This document shows positions 1-8,521 of a stretch of 48,542 bases of DNA, piece by piece. Below the pieces are notes generated by a model, which searched no databases, had not been told where the DNA came from, and saw only the letters and a list, made by a program, of their open reading frames with translations. Position 1 is the stretch's first letter; each line of letters opens with the position of its first letter. The DNA is from Albidovulum sp. GTDB taxonomy: Bacteria > Pseudomonadota > Alphaproteobacteria > Rhodobacterales > Rhodobacteraceae. Where the stretch lies: the NCBI GenBank assembly GCA_030837825.1, contig JAUQYB010000001.1, positions 1 through 48,542 of the forward strand. The letters run 5' to 3'. Position numbers and translations under genes: made by a program.

Positions 1-977
1 AGCGCCGGCTGGAGATAGCCGCCCTCCTGCACGATCACCGCGGGAAGCCCGGTCGCGGCGATCCGGCGGGCGATGCGGGCGAAGCCGGGCGTCGTCACCC
101 GGAAGCCCTTGAACGGGTCGCCCTCGTGCGCGTCAAGGCCGAGCGCCACGACCAGCGCGTCGGCGCCGAAGGCGCGGGTGCGGGCGAGGGCGGTGTCGAG
201 CGCCTCGAGATAGGCGGCGTCGTCGGTGCCGCGCGGCAGGGCGAGGTTGAGGTTGCAGCCGAGTCCTGACCCCTCGCCGCGCTCGTCGGCGTGGCCCCAG
301 AAGAACGGGTAGAAGCGCAGCGGGTCGGCATGGATCGACACCGTCAGCACATCGTTGCGGGCGTAGAAGATGCCCTGCGTGCCGTTGCCGTGATGCACGT
401 CGATATCGAGGATCGCGGGCCTCAGCCCGGCCCGCAGCAGCGCCCCGGCGGCGATGGCGGAATTGTTGAGAAAGCAGAAGCCGCCGGCGAGATCGGCGAA
501 GGCGTGGTGCCCGGGCGGGCGGCAGAGCGCATAGGCGGCGCGTCCGCCACCGAGCACGGCGTCGGTGGCCGCGAGCGCCGTCTGCGCCGACCAGTAGGCC
601 GCCTCCCATGTCCCGGCGGCGATCGGGCAGGCGGTGTCGGCCTGGTGGAACCCCGCCTGTCCCACCGCCGAGCGGGGGTAGGAGGCGCTGCGCCGGTCGG
701 GGTGGATGTTCGGGATCACCTCGTCGGAGGCGCCCTCGATCCGGCTCCAGCGGGCATGGATCGTCTGGAGGAACACCAGGTATTCCGGCGAATGCACCGC
801 GGCGAGGGGGCCCATGCCGTGATCGGCGGGCGCGGCGAAGGCGAGGCCAGCGGCCTCGGCGCCGGCCTTCAGCGCCTCGATCCGGGCGGGTTGTTCCGGG
901 TTCGGCAGGCGCGTGCCGTTGGCCATGAACATCTTCGGATCATGCCCGCGCTGGCGGTCGTCGAGGAAGGCCTTCAT
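1..977 (-). CDS. Histone deacetylase-family amidohydrolase (partial, C-terminus beyond window)
   Basis: Zinc-dependent deacetylase of the arginase/deacetylase fold, the family of acetylpolyamine amidohydrolases and bacterial HDAC-like enzymes. About 325 residues are visible from the ATG at 977, and the gene runs off the left edge, so probably only a short C-terminal tail is missing. Visible family motifs are RPPGHHA (catalytic His pair), DIDVHHGNGTQGIF (Asp-His zinc ligands) and LDAHEGDP (third zinc ligand region). There is no signal peptide, so it should be cytoplasmic. Its ATG overlaps the stop of the preceding GNAT gene (ATGA), making it the last visible gene of a four-gene operon with an aminotransferase and a BKACE enzyme. 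That context suggests deacetylation of a small acetylated amine or acyl-CoA rather than of proteins. The substrate is inference; the family is clear. Confidence 0.9.
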   Translation of the reverse strand, partial: MKAFLDDRQRGHDPKMFMANGTRLPNPEQPARIEALKAGAEAAGLAFAAPADHGMGPLAAVHSPEYLVFLQTIHARWSRIEGASDEVIPNIHPDRRSASYPRSAVGQAGFHQADTACPIAAGTWEAAYWSAQTALAATDAVLGGGRAAYALCRPPGHHAFADLAGGFCFLNNSAIAAGALLRAGLRPAILDIDVHHGNGTQGIFYARNDVLTVSIHADPLRFYPFFWGHADERGEGSGLGCNLNLALPRGTDDAAYLEALDTALARTRAFGADALVVALGLDAHEGDPFKGFRVTTPGFARIARRIAATGLPAVIVQEGGYLQPA

Positions 978-1453
978 GCCATGTCTCCGATGCGGTCGAA
1001 TGCGGCGCCCTCGAGGATCATCGAGGTCTCGCCGGAACGGGGGGCGAAGCCGAGCCGTTCGTAGAACGTCACGGCGCGGGGGTTGTCGGCGTAGACGGCG
1101 AGCCGGAGGAACCCCGCGCCCCAGAGTGCCTGCGCCTCGTCGCGGACGGCGGCGAGGAGGCGGGCGCCGAGGCCGGTTCCCCGCGCCGCTGCCGCCACCC
1201 AGAGGTCGGAGACATAGGCGCCGGGGCAGCCGCGCGTGGTGGAATAGAGCGGCGAGAAGACCGCCGCACCCAGGGTCGCGTCCCCGTCGAGCGCGAGCAT
1301 CGCGCGGAAGGCGGGCAGGGGCCCGAAGCCCGCCGCCCGCAGGTCCGCCGCCGTCGCCCGGTGGCGGTCGCCGAGATCGGCCGAGAGCGCGCGGAGTGCG
1401 GCGTCGAGACGCGCCAGATCGGCTTTCGTCGCCGGGCGGATCACGGTCGCCAT
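974..1453 (-). CDS. GNAT family N-acetyltransferase
   Basis: A 159-residue single-domain acetyltransferase. It shows the GNAT acetyl-CoA pyrophosphate loop ARGTGLGARLL near residues 89-99 and the C-terminal YADNPRAVTFYERLGF motif typical of the fold. The start at 1453 shares one base with the stop of the upstream BKACE gene (TGATG), and its stop overlaps the start of the amidohydrolase gene, so the three are translationally coupled. An acetyltransferase and a deacetylase in one operon with an aminotransferase and a beta-keto acid cleavage enzyme fits protection of a terminal amine during catabolism. The acceptor substrate cannot be read from the sequence. Confidence 0.88.
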   Translation of the reverse strand: MATVIRPATKADLARLDAALRALSADLGDRHRATAADLRAAGFGPLPAFRAMLALDGDATLGAAVFSPLYSTTRGCPGAYVSDLWVAAAARGTGLGARLLAAVRDEAQALWGAGFLRLAVYADNPRAVTFYERLGFAPRSGETSMILEGAAFDRIGDMA

Positions 1454-2379
1454 CAGAACCCCACCGCATCCGGCCCCTTGAGCCCGAGCATCGCCCGCAC
1501 CTCGGCCGGCGTGGCAAGCGTCCGCCCCAGCGCCTCGACGATGCCGCGCACCTTCTCCACCTGCTCGGCGTTGGACCGCGCGAGCTGGCCCCTGGCGATG
1601 TAGAGATTGTCCTCGAGCCCGACGCGGACATGGCCGCCCATCGCCGCGGCCTTCTCCGCCATCGGCATCTGCTGGCGCCCGGCGGCAAGGACGGAAAAGA
1701 GGTAGTCGTCGCCGAAAAGCCGGTCGGCGGTCACCTTCAGGTGCTCCAGATGCTCGGGCTCCGCGGCGATGCCGCCGAGGACGCCCATCACGAACTGGAT
1801 GAAGACCGGCGCCCGCACCAGCCCGCGGTCGGCGAAGTGGCGCAGCATGTAGAGATGGCTCACGTCGTAGCATTCAAACTCGAACCGCGCGCCACGCTCC
1901 TCGCCCATCCGGCTGAGCACGCCCTCGATGTCGCGCGGCGTGTTCTTGAAGACGAGGTCGTCGGAGTTGCGCAGGAACGGCTCCTCCCAGTCGTGGAGCC
2001 ATTCGGTGCGCTTCCCCAGCATCGGATAGAGCGCGAAGTTCATGCTGCCCATGTTCAGCGAGCACATTTCCGGGCGGAGCGCGAGGGGTGCCGCGAGCCG
2101 GTCGTCGAGCGTCATCACCGCGCTGCCGCCGGTCGTCAGGTTGATGACCGCGTCGCAGGCGGCCCGGATGCGCGGCAGGAACCCCATGTAGTGCTCCGGC
2201 GCCGCCGAGGGCCGCCCGGTGACGGGGTCGCGCGCGTGGAGGTGCAGGATCGCCGCGCCCGCCTTCGCCGCGCCGATCGCCTGTCCGGCGATCTGGTCGG
2301 CCGTCACCGGCAGGTAGGGCGACATCGACGGCGTGTGGATCGAGCCGGTGATCGCGCAGGTGACAATGATCCGCGACAT
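1453..2379 (-). CDS. Beta-keto acid cleavage enzyme (BKACE, 3-keto-5-aminohexanoate cleavage family)
   Basis: A 308-residue protein of the DUF849/BKACE family. These zinc enzymes condense a beta-keto acid with acetyl-CoA and cleave it to acetoacetate plus a new acyl-CoA. Visible features are the N-terminal strand IIVTCAITGSIHTP, the zinc-binding HLHARDP motif near residues 46-52, INLTTGG, and the GHVRVGLEDNLYI segment near the C-terminus. The length is normal for the family. The start at 2379 lies 5 bases after the aminotransferase stop. The known Kce enzyme acts on 3-keto-5-aminohexanoate, but the family accepts many beta-keto acids. A transaminase immediately upstream would supply the keto acid from a beta-amino acid. 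Substrate identity is inference. Confidence 0.9.
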   Translation of the reverse strand: MSRIIVTCAITGSIHTPSMSPYLPVTADQIAGQAIGAAKAGAAILHLHARDPVTGRPSAAPEHYMGFLPRIRAACDAVINLTTGGSAVMTLDDRLAAPLALRPEMCSLNMGSMNFALYPMLGKRTEWLHDWEEPFLRNSDDLVFKNTPRDIEGVLSRMGEERGARFEFECYDVSHLYMLRHFADRGLVRAPVFIQFVMGVLGGIAAEPEHLEHLKVTADRLFGDDYLFSVLAAGRQQMPMAEKAAAMGGHVRVGLEDNLYIARGQLARSNAEQVEKVRGIVEALGRTLATPAEVRAMLGLKGPDAVGF

Positions 2380-2384
2380 GGGGC

Positions 2385-3734
2385 TCAGACGCTTTCGGCC
2401 AGCGCCGGCGCGATCTGGCCGGCGAAGCGGTCGAGCGCGGCGGTGAGCCGGTCGGTGATCTCGTCCACCTGTCCTTCGGTGGTGATCATCGGCGGGCAGA
2501 CGAGGAAATGGTCGCCCTCCAGTCCGTCGCGGCTCCGCCGGGAATAGATGATCAGCCCTTCCTCGTAGGCGCGCTCCACCAGTTCGACATGGGCGTTGAG
2601 CGCCTTCGGCAGCGGGCGCCGCGTCTGCCGGTCGGCGACCAGCTCGAAGGCCAGGAGAAGCCCCTGGCCCCGCACGTCGCCGATGAAGGCGTGGCGCTGC
2701 ATCAGCCCCTCGAGCCGCGTCTTCAGGAGCGCGCCGACCCGCGCGGCGTTCGCCATCAGCCCCCCGGCCTCGATCTCCTCGATCACCGCGAGGCCCGCCG
2801 CACAGGCGAGCGGGTTGCCGGCGTAGGTATGGCCGTGCATGAAGCCGCCGGCCTTCAGCACCGGCCCGACCAGCCGGTCGTGGGCGATCATCGCACCCAA
2901 GGGCGCATAGCCCGCGCCGAAGCCCTTCGACAGCGCGATGATGTCCGGCGCCACGCCCCAGTGGTCGGCGGCAAGGAAGCGCCCGGTCCGGCCGCCGCCC
3001 GACATCACCTCGTCGTGGATCAGCAGGACGCCGTGGCGGTCGCAGATCGCGCGCACCGCCTGCATGTAGCCCGCCGGCGGCACCAGTGCGCCGGTGGAGG
3101 CGCCGCCGACCGGTTCCTGGATGAAGGCGAGCACCGTCTCCGGACCCTCGGCGAGGATTTTCGCCTCCAGCATCGCCGCGTAGTGCGCCCCGGTCGCCGG
3201 GTCGTCGGGGTCGAGCCCGTCGAGCCAGGCCCGGGGGCTCGGCACCTTGGGCATCGCCTGCATCAGCGGCCCGAAGGGGGCGGTGAGCGGCGTGTAGGAG
3301 GTGAGCGCTAGCGCGCCGAGCGTCGCGCCGTGGTAGGAGGGCGCGCGCGAGATCACCTTCCAGCGCGATCCCTGGCCCACGGTCACCGCATATTGCCGGG
3401 CGAGCTTGACCGCCGCCTCCACCGCCTCGGATCCGCCCGAGACGAAGAACACCTTCTCCATCCCCTCCGGGCAGAGGCCCGCGACCTTCGCCGCCAGCCG
3501 CTCGCCCGGCTCGGTCTCGAAATGCAGCCGGTAGCCGAAGGTCGCCTTCTCCATCTGCCGGCGCATCGCCGCCAGCACGCGCGGGTTGGAATGGCCGATG
3601 TTCGACACCATCGCGCCCGACGAGCCGTCGATGTAGCGCTTGCCGTGCACGTCCCACATGTAGATGCCCTCGGCCCGGTCGAGCATCGGCCGGGTCTGGT
3701 CGGTCTGGTAGAAGAGATGGCTCTTGCCGGTCAT
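2385..3734 (-). CDS. Class III aminotransferase (PLP-dependent)
   Basis: A 449-residue fold-type I, class III aminotransferase. Visible features are VSGGSEAVEAAVKLAR near 98-113 (phosphate binding), SYHGATLGAL, the cofactor-binding DEV at 241-243 and the Schiff-base lysine in ALSKGFGAGYAPLG at K270. The ATG at 3734 was chosen over an upstream extension because residues from there match the normal family N-terminus, while the extension is low-complexity and overlaps the opposite gene's promoter region. It is the first gene of the operon ending at the amidohydrolase. Members of this class use beta-alanine, omega-amino acids, diamines or acetylated diamines. With BKACE next to it, a beta-amino acid (giving a beta-keto acid) is the most economical substrate class, as inference. 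Confidence 0.9.
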   Translation of the reverse strand: MTGKSHLFYQTDQTRPMLDRAEGIYMWDVHGKRYIDGSSGAMVSNIGHSNPRVLAAMRRQMEKATFGYRLHFETEPGERLAAKVAGLCPEGMEKVFFVSGGSEAVEAAVKLARQYAVTVGQGSRWKVISRAPSYHGATLGALALTSYTPLTAPFGPLMQAMPKVPSPRAWLDGLDPDDPATGAHYAAMLEAKILAEGPETVLAFIQEPVGGASTGALVPPAGYMQAVRAICDRHGVLLIHDEVMSGGGRTGRFLAADHWGVAPDIIALSKGFGAGYAPLGAMIAHDRLVGPVLKAGGFMHGHTYAGNPLACAAGLAVIEEIEAGGLMANAARVGALLKTRLEGLMQRHAFIGDVRGQGLLLAFELVADRQTRRPLPKALNAHVELVERAYEEGLIIYSRRSRDGLEGDHFLVCPPMITTEGQVDEITDRLTAALDRFAGQIAPALAESV

Positions 3735-3864
3735 CGCGGGCCTCGCAGCTCTGGAACGGGCGGAGCCTAGCGGCCCCGCGGCGCATCCGGAAGGGGGTGC
3801 GGGCGGCTTTCGCCGACGCCCGGGATCGGTTAGACCGCCGGGTATCGACAGGAAGAGGAAGGCG

Positions 3865-5046
3865 ATGACCCCCGGGGCGCGCATCGCGGCGGCAATCGAG
3901 ATCCTCGACCGGGTGATCGCGGGGTCATCGGCCGAACCGGCGCTGACCGGCTGGGCGCGGTCGCACCGCTTCGCCGGAGCGCGCGACCGGGCGGCGATCC
4001 GCGACCTGGTTTTCGACGCGCTGCGCTGCCGGCGCTCTGCGCTGGCGCGCGCCGGCGGCGGGGCGGAAACCGGCCGGGCGCTGATGATCGGCCAGGTCGC
4101 GGCCGCGGGCGGCGATCCGGCCGCGGTCTTCAGCGGCGAGGGTTATGCCGCCCCGCCGCTCGATGCCGGGGAAGCCGCGGCCCTTGCCGCCGCGGCGGGT
4201 GCCGCGGTGCCCGAGCTTGCCGCGCTCGACTGCCCGGACTGGATCGCGCCGGCGCTCCGCCGCGCGCTCGGGCCGGACTTCACCCAAGTGCTGGCCCGGA
4301 TGCGCGAGCGGGCGCCGGTGTTCCTGCGGGTCAATGCCGGGCGGACGACGCGCGAGGAGGCGCTGGCGGCGCTGGCGGCGGAGAGCATCGCCGCGCGGCC
4401 GGTCGAATTTATAAACTTCGCCCTGGAGATCATTGAAAACCCGCAGAAATTGAAAACGTCGTCTGCCTATCTGAGCGGTCTTGTCGAGCTTCAGGACCTG
4501 AGCCCGCAGGCCGCGGTGGAGGCGCTGCCGCTGCATCCGGGGCTGCGCGTGCTCGACTACTGCGCCGGCGGCGGCGGCAAGGCGCTGGCCATCGCCGCGC
4601 GGGGCGTCGCGCAGGTGACCGCCCACGATGCCGACCCGCGGCGGATGACCGACCTGCCGGCACGCGCCGCCCGCGCCGGGGTGCGGATCAAAACCGCCGG
4701 CACCGCCGCGCTTGCGGGACGGCGGTTCGACCTCGTCCTCGCCGATGTTCCCTGTTCGGGCAGCGGCACCTGGCGGCGCACGCCCGACGCCAAGTGGCGG
4801 CTGACCCAGGCGCGGCTGGACGCGCTCTGCCGGTTGCAGGCCGAAATCCTCGACCGAGCGGCCGCGCTTGTCGAACCGGGCGGCAATCTGGCCTACATGA
4901 CCTGCTCGCTCCTCGAGGCGGAAAACCGTGCTCAGGTCGACGCCTTCCTCGACCGCGCGCCGGGCTGGCGGCTCGTGGCGGATCGGGTCTACACCCCGCT
5001 TTCGGGCGGCGACGGGTTCTACAGCGCTCTCTTGACGCGTGGGTGA
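3865..5046 (+). CDS. RsmB/NOP-family RNA m5C methyltransferase
   Basis: A 393-residue SAM-dependent methyltransferase that probably modifies cytosine C5 in rRNA. The C-terminal catalytic half shows motif I (VLDYCAGGGGKALAIA), motif IV with a catalytic-type cysteine (DVPCSGSGTWRR) and motif VI (YMTCSLLEAEN) with the second cysteine of this family. The N-terminal half is divergent and Ala/Gly rich. ATG 3865 follows a strong GGAAGAGGAAGG ribosome site. An upstream in-frame extension to 3724 would overlap the divergent aminotransferase gene and looks non-coding. A short AT-richer patch near 4405-4475 (residues about 180-205) stands out from its surroundings. The exact rRNA position cannot be assigned. 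Confidence 0.88.
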   Translation: MTPGARIAAAIEILDRVIAGSSAEPALTGWARSHRFAGARDRAAIRDLVFDALRCRRSALARAGGGAETGRALMIGQVAAAGGDPAAVFSGEGYAAPPLDAGEAAALAAAAGAAVPELAALDCPDWIAPALRRALGPDFTQVLARMRERAPVFLRVNAGRTTREEALAALAAESIAARPVEFINFALEIIENPQKLKTSSAYLSGLVELQDLSPQAAVEALPLHPGLRVLDYCAGGGGKALAIAARGVAQVTAHDADPRRMTDLPARAARAGVRIKTAGTAALAGRRFDLVLADVPCSGSGTWRRTPDAKWRLTQARLDALCRLQAEILDRAAALVEPGGNLAYMTCSLLEAENRAQVDAFLDRAPGWRLVADRVYTPLSGGDGFYSALLTRG

Positions 5047-5086
5047 ATGGCAGCCTAGACAATTGCAGGTTGTGATCCTGGAGCGG

Positions 5087-5101
5087 TTAATTGGCGCTTA
5101 A
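5087..5101 (+). promoter_or_regulatory. Perfect CtrA box TTAA-N7-TTAA upstream of cckA
   Basis: TTAA at 5087-5090, seven bases, then TTAA at 5098-5101. This is an exact match to the alphaproteobacterial CtrA consensus and ends 15 bases before the cckA ATG. CckA is the kinase at the top of the CckA-ChpT-CtrA phosphorelay, so the site suggests feedback. Its closeness to the start could mean repression, or that translation starts at the downstream GTG (5147). Confidence 0.6.
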
Positions 5102-5116
5102 GGATTTCAGGTCGGA

Positions 5117-7456
5117 ATGCGGGGAACCGATTCTGAACGGAGCAATGTGGTGTCCAATACGGCGCTTTCCCCGCATCCGCTGACCCGCACGGCTCTGATC
5201 CTGGCGCCGCGCAGCGCCTATCTGGTGACCGGCGCCCTGGCCTTCGTGGCGCTCGCCTGGTTTCTGGCCGAAGGGCTGGTCGGGATCGCGGCGCTTGCGG
5301 TTGCGGGAACGCTTGCGGCCCTGGCCGCGGTCATCACCTGGCTTTCGCTCAACCACGCGCGCTCCCACGGCGCGCTGCAGGACCAGATCGCGGCCTTCAT
5401 CGACAACGATGCCTCGCCGAGCTTCACCACCGATGTCGAAGGCGAGATCGGCACCCAGAACCGCGCCGCGCTGCAACGCTTCGGCAGCCGCGGCGGCCAG
5501 ACGCTCACCCGGGCGCTGGCCGAGGTTTTCGCCAACCCCGCCGCCGTGCTGCACCGGCTGCAGAACCGGGCCGACGCGCTCGGCGCGGCGCGCGAGGATC
5601 TGGTGACGCGGCGCGGCCATGTGCGCCTTTCGGTGCACAAGATCGGCGAGGCGGGATTTCTCTGGCGGCTCGAGGACATGGCCGAACGGGCGGTCGGCGG
5701 GCGGGGGGCCGAGACGATCAGCCTGCCGATGATGACGGTCTCCAAGTCGGGCACGATCCTGTTCATGAACGAGGCGACGCGGCGGCTGATCGGCGAACGG
5801 GTGAAGACGCTCGACCGGATCTTCACCGACCTGCCGCTCAGGCCGGGCCAGGAGCATGCGATCGCCGCGGCCGAAGGGCCCGCGCGCGCGCTCGTCGCGG
5901 TGATCGAAGGGACGGGCGGCCGGCGCGAGGTCTATCTCCTGCCCTCGCCGGCCGCGGATGCCGCCTCTGCCGGCGACCCGACCGCGTTCGAGACCCTGCC
6001 GGTGGCGCTGATGCGCCTCGGTGCCACCGGCGAGGTGCGCGAGGCCAACCGTGCCGCGCGGGCGCTCCTCGGCGAGGTCGAGCCGGGAACCCGGCTTTCC
6101 GATCTCATCGAAGGCCTTGGCCGCCCGTTGAACGACTGGCTCGCCGACGCGATCGCGGGGCGGGCCGGCCCGCGCCCCGAAGTGCTGCGCGTGCGCAATC
6201 CCGACAAGGACAGCTATCTGCAGGTCACCCTCACCCGGGTGGTGGAGGACGGGCGGCCCGCGCTCGTGGCGGTCCTCTCGGACGCCACCCAGTTGAAGAC
6301 GCTCGAGGCACAGTTCGTCCAGAGCCAGAAGATGCACGCCATCGGCCAGCTCGCGGGCGGCGTCGCGCATGATTTCAACAACCTCCTGACCGCGATCTCG
6401 GGGCATTGCGACCTTCTGCTGCTGCGCCACGACAAGGGCGACCCGGACTATGCCGACCTTGTCCAGATCAACCAGAACGCCAACCGCGCGGCGAGCCTTG
6501 TCGGCCAGCTCCTCGCCTTCTCGCGCAAGCAGACGCTGAAGCCGCAGGTGATCGACCTGCGCGACACGCTCTCGGACCTCACCCATCTGCTCAACCGCCT
6601 GGTCGGGGAAAAGGTCCGGCTGGCGCTGGTGCACGATCCGGCGCTGAAGCCGATCCGCGCCGACAAGCGGCAGCTCGAACAGGTGGTGATGAACCTCGTC
6701 GTGAACGCCCGCGACGCGATGCCGGCGGGCGGCGAGGTGCGCATCGAGACCGAGGTCCAGACCATCCGCGAGACCCTGAACCGCGACCGGGCAAGCGTGG
6801 CACCGGGCGAATACGTCGTCGTGCGCGTCACCGATTCGGGCACCGGCATCCCCGCCGACAAGCTGGCGAAGATCTTCGAGCCGTTCTTCACCACGAAACG
6901 TCCCGGCGAGGGCACCGGACTCGGCCTGTCGACGGCCTACGGCATCGTCAAGCAGACCGGGGGCTACATCTTCTGCGACAGCATCCTCGGGCAGGGGACG
7001 ACCTTCACGCTGTTCTTCCCCGCCCACGACCAGGTGGAACCGGCTGCGGCCGAGCCCGCGCAGCCCCCGCCGCGCCGCGTCAGCCGCAGCGGCGAGGGCG
7101 TTGTCCTCCTGGTAGAGGACGAGGCCCCGGTCAGGGCCTTCGCGAGCCGGGCGCTCAGGATGCGCGGCTACACGGTGATCGAGGCCGAGAACGCCGAGGA
7201 CGCGCTGAAGACCCTCGAGGACGAGAACCTGGCCATCGACGTCTTCGTCACCGATGTGATCATGCCGGGGATGGACGGCCCCACCTGGGTGCGCGAGGCG
7301 CTGAAGGAGCGTCCGAACACCCGCGTGGTCTTCGTCTCGGGCTATTCCGAGGAAAGCCTGACCGAGACGCGTGAACGGGTGCCGAATTCGGTCTTCCTGC
7401 CCAAACCGTTCTCGCTCAGCGAACTGACCGCCACGGTGCAGGGCCAGATCCACTGA
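5117..7456 (+). CDS. cckA: Cell-cycle hybrid histidine kinase CckA
   Basis: A 779-residue hybrid kinase that in alphaproteobacteria phosphorylates ChpT and through it CtrA. Two membrane helices lie near residues 33-80, followed by PAS-like segments around 190-260 and 290-400. The dimerisation/H-box has [13 protein letters not shown] with the phosphorylated histidine at about 418. ATPase boxes are present ([31 protein letters not shown]). The C-terminal receiver has its aspartate at about 713 in [10 protein letters not shown] and the conserved lysine in LPKPFS. Length and domain order match CckA closely. ATG 5117 has a weak ribosome site; GTG 5147, preceded by GGAG, is an alternative start. 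The gene stands alone with a CtrA box directly upstream. Confidence 0.93.
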   Translation: MRGTDSERSNVVSNTALSPHPLTRTALILAPRSAYLVTGALAFVALAWFLAEGLVGIAALAVAGTLAALAAVITWLSLNHARSHGALQDQIAAFIDNDASPSFTTDVEGEIGTQNRAALQRFGSRGGQTLTRALAEVFANPAAVLHRLQNRADALGAAREDLVTRRGHVRLSVHKIGEAGFLWRLEDMAERAVGGRGAETISLPMMTVSKSGTILFMNEATRRLIGERVKTLDRIFTDLPLRPGQEHAIAAAEGPARALVAVIEGTGGRREVYLLPSPAADAASAGDPTAFETLPVALMRLGATGEVREANRAARALLGEVEPGTRLSDLIEGLGRPLNDWLADAIAGRAGPRPEVLRVRNPDKDSYLQVTLTRVVEDGRPALVAVLSDATQLKTLEAQFVQSQKMHAIGQLAGGVAHDFNNLLTAISGHCDLLLLRHDKGDPDYADLVQINQNANRAASLVGQLLAFSRKQTLKPQVIDLRDTLSDLTHLLNRLVGEKVRLALVHDPALKPIRADKRQLEQVVMNLVVNARDAMPAGGEVRIETEVQTIRETLNRDRASVAPGEYVVVRVTDSGTGIPADKLAKIFEPFFTTKRPGEGTGLGLSTAYGIVKQTGGYIFCDSILGQGTTFTLFFPAHDQVEPAAAEPAQPPPRRVSRSGEGVVLLVEDEAPVRAFASRALRMRGYTVIEAENAEDALKTLEDENLAIDVFVTDVIMPGMDGPTWVREALKERPNTRVVFVSGYSEESLTETRERVPNSVFLPKPFSLSELTATVQGQIH

Positions 7457-7624
7457 CGACGGGCAGCGCTGCCGGCCGGCCCGCGCCGGGGCGCCCGCGC
7501 GAGCGGCCGCCGGCTCGGTCCCCACAGTTGCCGCCCGGCGGCCCGCCCGGGTGGCCCGCCACGGTGGCCTGCCGGTGTCGCTACCGGCGAATCGCGCGAC
7601 GCGAAGCCGCTGAGGGGAGATGCG

Positions 7625-7678
7625 GGCGGACCGTCCGCGCGAAGCCGTCTGGGCGAAGGTGACCCGGCGGACCGTCCG
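7625..7678. repeat. Two copies of a 13-base palindromic element between convergent genes
   Basis: The 13-base string GGCGGACCGTCCG occurs at 7625-7637 and 7666-7678. Each contains the perfect inverted repeat CGGAC-C-GTCCG. They lie in the 284-base gap between cckA and the convergent sulfotransferase gene, where I see no gene and no T-rich terminator. Function is unknown. Confidence 0.5.
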
Positions 7679-7740
7679 GCCCGGGGGCGGCCGGATTGCC
7701 GGTCTTTCTCCGGTTCCGGCGGCCTGGCCGGGCCCTGCCT

Positions 7741-8331
7741 TCAGCCGAGCGAGGCGTAGAGCGCGAAGTCGCGGGCAAGCTCGCCGCGCAGGCGCCGCTC
7801 GATGGCGGGCGAAAGCTCGGTCGCGCCGGCCGGCGAGACGTTGAGCCGCGGCAGCGTGATCTCGCAGTCGAGCCTTTCCTCGAGGAAATGCACGAAGCTG
7901 CCCATGTCGTCATAGCGGAAAAGCCGGTCCGCGCCGGGTCCCCGCTCGGGGACGAGGAACCGGCTCTGCCAGCCGACATTGGCGAATTCGGGTTGCGGAT
8001 CGGAGAGATAGCCCTCGACGAAGGCGTCGACGCTCATCCCCTTCGTGCTCTTTTCCGGGGTGACGCCGCCGCCGCGCTGGCGGTAGCGATACCAGCTTCC
8101 GAGCCAGTCGATCGGCTCGCGCATCACCGCCACCACCATGAAATCCTCGTCGGCGGCCTTCTCGAGGAAGGGCGCGAGATATTTCCAGTAGCGCTGGACC
8201 GAGGTGTGCTTGAGTTCCGGCGGGCGCTGGATCACGACGCTGGCGAGCGGCTCGAGCGCGGCCTCGATCGCGGTGGTACCCGTCTTCGGCGTCGCCAGAT
8301 AGACGAGCCTTTGCTTCCAGAAGACGAGCAT
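7741..8331 (-). CDS. Small sulfotransferase-family protein
   Basis: A 196-residue protein with the two nucleotide-binding signatures of PAPS-dependent sulfotransferases. The 5'-phosphosulfate loop is at the N-terminus (LATPKTGTTAIE, residues about 12-23), and the 3'-phosphate motif is in the middle (VMREPIDWLGSWYRYR). It has no signal peptide or membrane helix. ATG 8331 is preferred over an ATG 14 codons upstream because it is preceded by an AAAGG-type ribosome site and starts directly before the first beta strand. It sits between cckA and recA, transcribed away from recA. The sulfate acceptor (glycan, lipid or small molecule) cannot be inferred, and loss of activity is possible. Confidence 0.72.
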   Translation of the reverse strand: MLVFWKQRLVYLATPKTGTTAIEAALEPLASVVIQRPPELKHTSVQRYWKYLAPFLEKAADEDFMVVAVMREPIDWLGSWYRYRQRGGGVTPEKSTKGMSVDAFVEGYLSDPQPEFANVGWQSRFLVPERGPGADRLFRYDDMGSFVHFLEERLDCEITLPRLNVSPAGATELSPAIERRLRGELARDFALYASLG

Positions 8332-8372
8332 CGCTGGCCTTTTTCCCGTTTTACGCAGATTCTCCGGCGCCA

Positions 8373-8387
8373 TTAACTAAACATTTA
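8373..8387. promoter_or_regulatory. CtrA-like site TTAA-N7-TTTA in the sulfotransferase/recA intergenic region
   Basis: TTAA at 8373-8376, seven bases, then TTTA at 8384-8387: one mismatch to the CtrA consensus. It lies about 40 bases upstream of the recA -35 element and about 40 bases upstream of the sulfotransferase start, so it could serve either gene. Confidence 0.35.
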
Positions 8388-8423
8388 CCGAAACGAGAAA
8401 AAGTCGATTTTCAGAAAATACGG

Positions 8424-8452
8424 TTGAAATGTTCTTCTTTTGATCTCATAGA
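8424..8452 (+). promoter_or_regulatory. Putative sigma-70 promoter of recA
   Basis: TTGAAA at 8424-8429, a 17-base spacer, and CATAGA at 8447-8452. The predicted transcription start falls near 8459, inside the SOS box, which is what LexA repression would require. Assigned by eye. Confidence 0.5.
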
Positions 8453-8457
8453 TTCGA

Positions 8458-8472
8458 GAACAAGAGGCGAAC
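8458..8472. promoter_or_regulatory. Alphaproteobacterial LexA/SOS box of recA
   Basis: GAAC at 8458-8461, seven bases, GAAC at 8469-8472. This is the exact reverse-strand form of GTTC-N7-GTTC, the LexA operator known in Rhodobacter and other alphaproteobacteria. It overlaps the predicted recA transcription start and lies 50 bases upstream of the recA ATG. Confidence 0.85.
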
Positions 8473-8521
8473 AAGAGCATGTTGCCGCGCCCTACGGCAT
8501 GTGAAATAAGGAACGGGACCC

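Noticed and set aside
5087..7525. 812-codon open frame antisense to cckA
   Set aside because: High G+C creates long antisense frames; the + strand protein has all CckA motifs, while the antisense product is rich in Arg/His/Gly with no motifs.
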